Under the pieces are notes generated by a model that did not search any database, was not told where the DNA came from, and saw only the letters and a program-made list of their open reading frames with translations. The position numbers and the translations under genes were made by a program. This document shows positions 57,056 to 64,000 of a stretch of 64,000 nucleotides of DNA, piece after piece (position 1 is the stretch's first letter; each line of letters starts with the position of its first letter). The stretch covers positions 122,668,486 through 122,732,485 of the forward strand of contig OX375879.1 of the NCBI GenBank assembly GCA_947359465.1, read 5' to 3'. This DNA comes from Metellina segmentata. Lineage: Eukaryota > Arthropoda > Arachnida > Araneae > Tetragnathidae.

Positions 57056-57721
57056 TCATCAATAGAAAAGCCGTTGCTCAAGTTTACCGCCTGTAAAAAC
57101 CGTTGAAAGGTAAATTGCTTTTGTTTTTCATAAAATATCATAACTTGGAAACTACTAATGTGAATTATGTGCCATTTTAAAAATCATTTTACAATCAAGT
57201 AAAATTAATAACATTTATTTTAAAACCCAATTGAAGGAAGAAAAAATGAAATTGTTCTATTTAATTTTAAGACTATTCGCCCAAGATAACTAATTAAAAA
57301 AATCTTTTAGTGTTAGTTTGTGCATTTTTTATTTAATCAAAATCAATCGTTCTTAAATTTAAGAAACATGTGGTATTCAGAATTCTGTACAATTGTGCTC
57401 TATTCATTATGCATTTTGTGTATTTGTTGATTTTTTTATTTACATTCTGTTTTTGTGTAGTTAAAATTTACCTTTTTCTGAATTATAACCGGTTTTATGT
57501 CAACATTTATAAAGATATTTCTGCAAAATTGGAATGTTTTTGTGTGATACTCACTGTGAACTTAATGCAGAAAAGAAAATTAAATTTAAAAGTTTGATTT
57601 TACTAATGATATTTTTTATGCAAAAATAACTTGATTAACAAATCAACATATCCTGAAACTAACACTTTCCCTGTGAAGATTTTCGACATACAAAAAGTGC
57701 CGTATCCTGTTGTGTATTTTA

Positions 57722-57935
57722 TTTTTTATTTGCAACACTAAATGGTGAAAAATTGTATGATTTAACTCCAATAATGAATAAAATAAGTAATATTATCCAT
57801 TCATTTGCTACTCTAAATGGTGAATTTCGTTGAGTTAGCTTGTTTATGAATGCTAAACAATGAATTTTACTCTTTGGAAGGCAAATGAAGATTCTTGTTA
57901 AGTTGCTTATTTTAGCAAAGTATTTCATTCCTTTA
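57722..57935 (-). mobile_element. Candidate retroposed sequence flanked by a 19-bp direct repeat
   Basis: TATCCTGTTGTGTATTTTA occurs at 57703-57721 and 57936-57954. The 214 bp between them end, on the minus strand, in GTTGCAAATAAAAAA, which contains AATAAA and an A-rich 3' end. Long exact duplications of this kind arise from LINE-type insertion. The source of the insert is unknown. Confidence 0.6.
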
Positions 57936-58004
57936 TATCCTGTTGTGTATTTTACTGTTCGTTTTCTATTCTAAAATTGTTCTAGATGGATCACACAGAA
58001 ATAT

Positions 58005-59099
58005 GTGGCATTACTGTTTAAATTGGAAAGGTTGGGGATTCAGGGAAAAACATTGATATGGATAAAGAATTGGTTATTGGGTAGAAAGCAGAGAGTGCAG
58101 GTAAAGGGAAATTATTCACAGTGGACAGAAGTTATAAGTGGAGTGCCTTAGGGATCAGTTTTGGGTCCAATTTTATTTGTAATTTTCATAGATGATATAG
58201 GTCAGGGGATTAAGAATAGAATCAGTATATTTGCAGATGACTTAAAAATATGGGAGACAGTGAATACCAAGTTACAGATAGAGAATTTACAAGGGGATCT
58301 TGATAAGATATCCGAATGAGCTGTAAAACGGGGTATGTCATTTGATGTAGGGAAATGTCAAGTTCTGCATATGGGTTACAGTAACAGTGGAGTCGAGTAC
58401 TGTCTGCAAGGAGTAAAGGTAAAGGAGGGAGAAACAGTCAAGGATCTTGGGGTGATAATTCACAGGGATTTTAAAATGGGTCACAAATTTTCAGCTGCGG
58501 GTAAAAAGGCTAATAGGTTATGGGGGTGTATTAAAAGGACTGTAACTTCAAGGGATAAGAATATAATCTTGTAGTTATATAAGGGTACATCAACAAGACC
58601 ACATCTAGAATATGCTGTACAATTCTGGGCTCCATATATGAGAAAGGATATAGAATTAATTGAAAGGGTTCAGCACAGAGCTACAAAAATAATAAAGGGG
58701 CTAGCAAATCTCGACTACAATGAACGTTTAAGTAAACTAAACATGTATACACTGGAAAGAAGAAGAAGGAGGGGGGATTTGATTCAGCTTTTCAAGTTGG
58801 TAAAACAAGGGGACACAGAGGGCTTAAATTTCAATAGGGATAACAGAACAAAGGGCCATGGGTATAAATTGAATAAGACACATTTTAATCGGGATTTAAG
58901 GAAAAACTGCTACTTTAATAGGGTAATAGACAGTTGGTACGCGTTGCCAGAGAATATAGTTAATTCAAAGGGAGTGTACGAAATTAAGATACAATTGGAT
59001 AGTCAGTGGGAATTGGGGAGTTCATAAACAAAGGACCAGCCTTGTTGGGCTTGAGCCTGTAGCTGGTCGTCAATATTTGTATTTGTATTTGTATTTGTA
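58005..59099 (+). pseudogene. CR1-like LINE reverse transcriptase, 3' fragment
   Basis: The frame reads ALLFKLERLGIQGKTLIWIK, GSVLGPILFVIFIDDI and the catalytic FADDLKIW (about 58230), then MSFDVGKCQVLHMG, DLGVIIHRDFK, HLEYAVQFWAPYMRKDIELI, RATKIIKGL and LERRRRRGDLIQLFKLV, a classic CR1/L2-clade C-terminal half of reverse transcriptase. In-frame stops occur after GVP (about 58150), ISE (about 58318) and NIIL (58572-58574). The coding part ends at 59027. The 3' end is a (TATTTG)n tail at 59073-59099. The endonuclease and 5' half are missing. Confidence 0.92.
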
Positions 59100-60681
59100 A
59101 CAGTAGCTGAACTATGTTCTTTTTTTACATTCAGAACAAGGTCAGGTAATATCTTAGTTTTTTAGGCGCCAACTTCTTTCTTTTGTATTCGTATTCTGAG
59201 TGTGTGGGGAGACAGCAGCGTGAGAGATTTTGCCTTGGGGTTCAATACCCTTCTGTGTTATTTTCTTCACAGGGAAGAATTGTGTATTGGTGATTGAATT
59301 CATGATTCAACAATAAAATTCATACAGTCCACTATCACTTGGTTGTGTGTGTGTGATTGACTTACTACTAAATGAGCTTCGACGAGACTTCTTCATAAAC
59401 AGTAATTCTTTTCTATTCCTTTTTCAAATTGCATAATTTGTTCAAAAATGAATAATATACCTGATTAAGTTAACAAAAAAAATTTATTATGTACTTTTTG
59501 GTTTAAATAATATTTCAGACTATCAACAGAGATCAACAATTTTCCAAATCAAGCATGTTTTGGAATATATTTTTAAAGAAGCATTCACATAAAAGAATAA
59601 ACAAAAATGAAAGAAAAAGTTCATACATTGGTAAGATTTCATAAATAAAGTGTTTTTAAAAAAAGTTCATAAGACATTAAAAAAGTGCTATTTTGAAGCA
59701 TTTATGATAAAAATTATTTAAAGAATATTTAGCTTTTAATCAAAAATGCAAATTAGGTCTCGAAAAAATAAAATAGCCTGAGATAGCTGTTGTGGAAACC
59801 TAGTTTGGTTGTTATGGAAACGAGGTCTAGATCCGACGCTATAGTAGGGTCCGGCTCCCCCGCTGGGGGCGCCAGTGTCTATGCGATTTCCCATGTTATT
59901 TATAAGTCCATTGCTTCCTATGGTAGTGAACCCTCTGTATACTACTTCTCTGTGGTTTAGTAAATTTAATTTATTTTTATGAAACATAATTTTCTACAAA
60001 TCATTACGTATTTATTCAAAAATATATTACGAAAGTTGGTCAAAATATTTATATACCGCCAAGAAATTTACCATACCTAGTGATATTTTGAAGGAAATAA
60101 ATAAATCGTTATAATCTAACTCATAAATAATATTTCTTTAATTGGTAATATACCGGATCACATAAATGCAAAGAGAAACAAAATTATAATCCTTTAAAAA
60201 AAAAGCAGAATTCTGAAAAAAAGGTCAGTTTAAACGTGTTGAATTTCGACTTCCTGAATACATTCTGAAATAGAACAATTCAACAAAAGTTTTTTGAACA
60301 ATATTGATAAAAACAATAATGATTTATTAAAAAAAAACATATTTACAATAAAATCCTCAAATATATGAAATTCTAAATCAAATTAAAAAATGAAATATTA
60401 ATCCTGACGTTGCCAGATACCGAGTAGCAAAATTATGCTTTTATGATCAATAAGTTTTTCTTTTGGCCTTTTCTTGCTAAATTACAAAATGTAAGTTATG
60501 TAAAACTAAATGTTTAAACATTATTTCTTCGTCAATCAAATATTTATAAATTATTTACATTAAGGGAAAAATAAAACTTAATTTCAAGCATAAATATTAT
60601 TGTTTAATTTGTTCAAACAATTGTTATTCGATCACCACTGGTAAAGCAATAGGAGTTGCGTACATCTATCGTTTTATACTT

Positions 60682-62445
60682 GAGTAGCCATACGCAAAAC
60701 CCGTAAAATCCATATTTTTTCGAAATCAACAATTCGGTATCTCTGGATACTCTAACATATGAACTTTAACTTCCACCAGATTTCAAGTGCGAAAACTTGT
60801 TTCAAATGGTTTAAAAACTAAAAGGAAAAATGAGTCAGTTTCCATAACCCGTTACATCTTTGTCAGTTGCAAAAGCAAAACCCGTTAATTTGGTCCTATA
60901 TGTTTATAGTGGCAAAAGTCGTTAGAATAGGTTAGAACAATATAGGCACTTGATGTAAACAGATAAAAAACCAATCAATTTATCGTTTGTGTTGAAGATT
61001 TGTGGATACTTGATCGAATCTAAGTTCTTTTCGTCAACTTCAGAAATACGATGATAAAAGACAAGTGGTTAAAGATTTTATCAAAACTTTTCATCCAACG
61101 CAAAACCATTACTGTAGGGGGAAAATTAAAATAAGGCAGTACCTACCCTGCGAATTGTCTGTAAAAAAGATGTGGGAAATGTACCTAGAACAGCAGAGAA
61201 AATAAGAGCTTAAAGTGGAGTATGGGTTTTTTCGAACAGTTTTTAATGCTAATTTTAATATCAGTATCAATGCAAATTATACAGATAAGTGCTCAGCGTG
61301 CATGTGTTTACATAATAAAATATGGGCAGAGAGCAATAGGGAAAAAAAGGAAGAACTAAAAGCAGAACTACTAATCCTAAAAAGAGGGCTAATAGATTTT
61401 ATGAAAAATTGCGTCAAAATGAAGACAATGAAATAATCCTAAGCTATGATTCTCAAAAGAATTTAATATTGCCAAAAATACCAGACCAGGAGGCGCGTAT
61501 TATCGAAGTCAGCTATACTTATATAATTTCACTGTATGTGAGAGGGATTCAAAAGCGAGCCAAACCAAATAAAACTACACTGTTTCAAACATCTGGACAG
61601 AAAATGAGTTTCCTAAGGGATCTGTGCAAATAGGATCAGCGTTAAATCACGAGCTGTGTGTGATTTGAATTTAGAGGGAATCACCACAGTTCGCCTATTT
61701 TCTGATGGCTGTGGTGGTCAAAATAAAAATACTACGGTCATGTACATGCTTTTACCTTGGTTGTTAAACGAAGCACCTCCTGATGTAAAGGAACTTGTGT
61801 TATGTTTCCCGGTCGTGGGACATTCATTTATTCCACCAGAACTGGTATTTGGAAACCTTGAGAGCCAATTTAAAGACCTAAGTGTTATTGAAATTCCAGG
61901 TAAGTATCTGCAGGTTTTTTGAAAAGTTAGTACTGTCATTCACTTAGGAAGTGATTGCAGAGTATTGGATCGGAAACTGTCATCAGATGACGTGATGAAA
62001 AAACAAACTGCTTGGCACTTAAATTTAAAAATTAACATTAAATATGGTATATTGTGTACTTACTAAAGAAGTTATTCCATATAAAGTGTAATGTAATGTT
62101 CAGTATTTTTTATTTGATTTGTTTTATAACCAATTTTCTGAAATATAACCGGTTTTGCAACTTGAGTCCAAAAGTCAATTGCCGACCATACAGTTCCAAA
62201 TACTGTTATATTATTTTACCAGATGGAAAACCCGTTAAATCCAATTTATTTTCTCAAATTACAAAATATTTAAGAAAGCAAGATTACACAGACTTTGACT
62301 GATGAATAATGTGATTATTATCTAATTTTTACAAAAATTTCAAAAAAGTACCATTATTACGCTACTTTTTATACGTTTTCGTCGATTATCTGACAATTTC
62401 CAAAAATGGATTTAACTGGTTTTGCGTATTGAATTGCGTATACTC
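60682..62445 (+). mobile_element. DNA transposon with 4-bp ACTT target duplication
   Basis: ACTT flanks both ends (60678-60681 and 62446-62449). Terminal GAGTA is followed, after a variable spacer, by ATACGCAAAACC on both strands. The motif AAAACCCGTTAA recurs inside (about 60892 and 62227). Four-base duplications are known for Sola-type elements, but the assignment is tentative. The element interrupts a Helitron-family repeat. Confidence 0.8.
61082..62302 (+). pseudogene. Transposase-like protein (SDGCGGQNKN type), decayed
   Basis: Pieces in order are NHYCRGKIKIRQYLPCELSV and KKMWEMYLEQ (about 61104-61200), a TAA, then VEYGFFRTVFNANFNIS with CSACMC, DSQKNLILPKIPDQEA after a frameshift, TVRLFSDGCGGQNKNTTVMY (61689-61748), VLCFPVVGHSFIPPELVFG, and a C-terminal part ending DGKPVKSNLFSQITK. 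The fold around SDxxxGQNKN and GHSF is like that of arthropod proteins annotated as DUF7869, which I take to be transposase-derived. Several frameshifts and a stop make this copy inactive. Confidence 0.7.
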
Positions 62446-62516
62446 ACTTAATGTTATCGCTTTGGTGATTTCGAATTGTTTTTGGCTTAGTCCTTAGGTC
62501 AATTTTTGGACTCTTA

Positions 62517-62949
62517 GACCAGGTGCACACAAGATTTTTCAATGTGCGGCGCCGATGTGGCACCGAGGCTCAACGCATTTCTCATTTTCTGAACAACTCA
62601 TTTCGCGTCATATGCGATGAATATTCTATCGAATAAAACGTGTTTATTTAGCTTACTTTGTGTAAAAAAAGTATACTTTGAAACACAAAAGAGACGTTAC
62701 TGGATACAACCAGTTATTAACTATTATTTATATTCCATTTATTTATGAACACAAGGTACTTGAGAACGGAGAAGCGTGTGCTGCGCCATGGGGAACTACG
62801 GTACAAATTGCACGCAAGTTGGGCGTGCGTCGCCGTAACGGAGCCGAAGGCATGTGTGCACTACTCCATTGGATCTAATGTATCTCAGACCGCACTTGCG
62901 TTGCAACATTGGCGTTGCACGTTGAAAAAACGGATGTGTGCACATTGCC
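62517..62949. mobile_element. Harbinger-like MITE
   Basis: It is flanked by TTA (62514-62516 and 62950-62952). Ends are GACCAGGTGCACACA and, on the minus strand, GGCAATGTGCACACA, like the PIF/Harbinger terminus. The sub-terminal TTTTTCAA is also mirrored. No coding content is credible despite short open frames. Confidence 0.7.
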
Positions 62950-63089
62950 TTAGGAGTCGAACATTTTTCAAAATCCTTTCTTAGTGCACCTCTACTTTAT
63001 TCGAAGAATCACGCTGCACAATTTCAGTTTCCTAGACCTTGTAGTTCTTGAGATACAGCGATTAGTGAGTGAGTGAGTGGTGGTAAAGA

Positions 63090-64000
63090 ATGCTAGCATC
63101 ATTTAAACCCGTACGGAAAATATTTTTTAAATATTTGAACTTCTCTATCGCTTCTACAATTTACTTCGTAAGCAAATATACATACATGATATATCCATCC
63201 ATATAATCCATTTCATATTCGTCGAACTTCTGTTGAAATTTTTTTTCAAGGCGATCACTACAGAAGTTGATTTTAAGTTTTGGAGCGAGATTTCGAATAC
63301 CCCCTTGCATTCATTTTCAGTAAAAACAGCGAATTTTCGGTGAATAACTTTGCACTTTTGTCTTGAAACGAGAGGATGGTAAATTAAATTTTTAGGGCAT
63401 TCATAACTAATTTAGTATTAAGCAAACGCCTTACTTTTTTGAAAATTCCATTCAACGCCACGTGGAACAACGGAGTTTTTGAAAGATATTTAAAGCAGAG
63501 TTGGGGCGTTTGTCTGTTCTCTATACAAATCTACATCCTTTGAAAATTCCACAGCACATTTGTCATACATATATTTTAGAACCCTATGGGAATAATAGGT
63601 TATATATTAACTCCCGTTCTATTTGTACAAGTGGGCTAAAAATTAAATTGGTATGATATTCGTGTCTAATTTAGTTTGAAGCAAACGCACGTTTTGCTGA
63701 AAATTTCACTCAGCGGCATGTGTAATAACAGAGCTTGTATTAGAAGTAAATGGCATCAGTGAAGGCAAATTAAACCCTATCAATTACAATTTTTTAATAA
63801 ACGGAAGGTTTATTTTACAGTGCTTTAACAGAAATAAAATCACTGCTTTCAACGAAGGATTCCCATGCATTGAATTGAGTAAGAACAGTTTCAATATGTA
63901 GAGTAAGAAACCTCGGTTTTATGTCACTTAGGACAAAAAATTTGAATTTATCAAAATTACTAAATTTTACATTAACCAAGATCGAAGAAGTCTTGTTTAA
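63090..64000 (-). mobile_element. Further copy of the long Helitron-family repeat, cut by the window edge
   Basis: The left part (63130-63360) matches 28040-28210. The right part (63780-64000) matches 46680-46900 almost exactly. The middle contains two internal, partly repeated blocks starting AAGCAAACGC (63421 and 63682). Confidence 0.75.

Larger units (their letters stand above)
56729..59954. mobile_element. DNA transposon with 8-bp target duplication and 30-bp inverted ends, no transposase seen
   Basis: It is flanked by GTTTAGTA (56721-56728 and 59955-59962). Ends begin CACAG and share GAAGTAGTATACAGAGGG; the 30-bp arms differ at about one position. A CR1-like LINE, a SINE end (56955-57055) and a 19-bp-flanked insert lie inside. 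The 8-bp duplication fits hAT or P superfamilies. No transposase motif is left, so the superfamily is undecided. Confidence 0.88.
55860..63085 (-). mobile_element. Long Helitron-family copy interrupted by three DNA transposons
   Basis: Blocks at 55860-56728, 59963-60681, 62450-62516 and 62950-63085 match consecutive parts of the repeat seen at 27905-29044, 46670-47390 and 63090-64000. The intervening sequence is three elements with their own duplications. Shared markers are CACTGGTAAAGCAATAGGAG (about 60635), CCAGATACCGAGTAGCAAAA (about 60412) and the terminal GTGAGTGAGTGAGTGG (about 63066-63081). Confidence 0.75.

Noticed and set aside
57370..57597. 75-codon hydrophobic plus-strand frame
   Set aside because: AT-composition artefact in transposon interior; no family resemblance.

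Overview
The window looks like a transposon-rich, AT-biased arthropod nuclear genome. I suspect a chelicerate such as a spider, because very numerous tRNA-derived SINEs sit alongside Helitrons, Tc1/mariner, BEL/Pao and Ty3 elements. That taxonomic call is inference. No confident host protein-coding gene, rRNA or stand-alone tRNA gene was found. Almost everything recognisable is a mobile element or a tandem repeat, and many are nested.

Positions 1-10257 are one Helitron on the minus strand, running off the left edge. Its Rep protein keeps the HUH and double-tyrosine motifs, and its frame crosses a likely 102-nt intron, but it carries two nonsense codons and two frameshifts. A complete BEL/Pao retrotransposon (2222-8426, identical 483-bp LTRs, intact 1739-codon polyprotein) has inserted into it with a 5-bp target duplication.

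Positions 10258-23265 hold a TA microsatellite, a folded-back mariner fragment, non-autonomous Helitrons, a non-LTR remnant, a Tc1 remnant and the first dense SINE cluster, with GC-richer islands that I cannot identify. At 23268-27888 a Tc1 relic is split by an AT microsatellite, which itself carries a recent Ty3-type LTR element (23720-27355). The single intact ORF of that element joins Gag, protease and integrase but has no reverse transcriptase or RNase H.

Positions 27905-39500 hold a canonical non-autonomous Helitron, a Harbinger-like element, a 17-bp minisatellite, more nested SINEs, and a scattered repeat built around the palindrome GACGAGATATCTCGTC. Positions 39554-55860 are a series of cut-and-paste DNA transposons, several with exact ends: a hAT MITE and a hAT copy (8-bp duplications), a Tc1 relic, a TTAA-flanked element, a mariner (TA), Tc1 relics, and a small Helitron (53737-54388).

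From about 55860 to 63085 one long non-autonomous Helitron-family copy is interrupted by three further DNA transposons: an 8-bp-duplication element carrying a CR1-like LINE, a 4-bp-duplication element with a decayed transposase, and a Harbinger-like MITE. Another copy of that Helitron family follows to the right edge. The functional units are therefore element life cycles rather than host pathways: intact BEL and defective Ty3 copies, and SINEs that share a LINE-like tail with the CR1 fragment.
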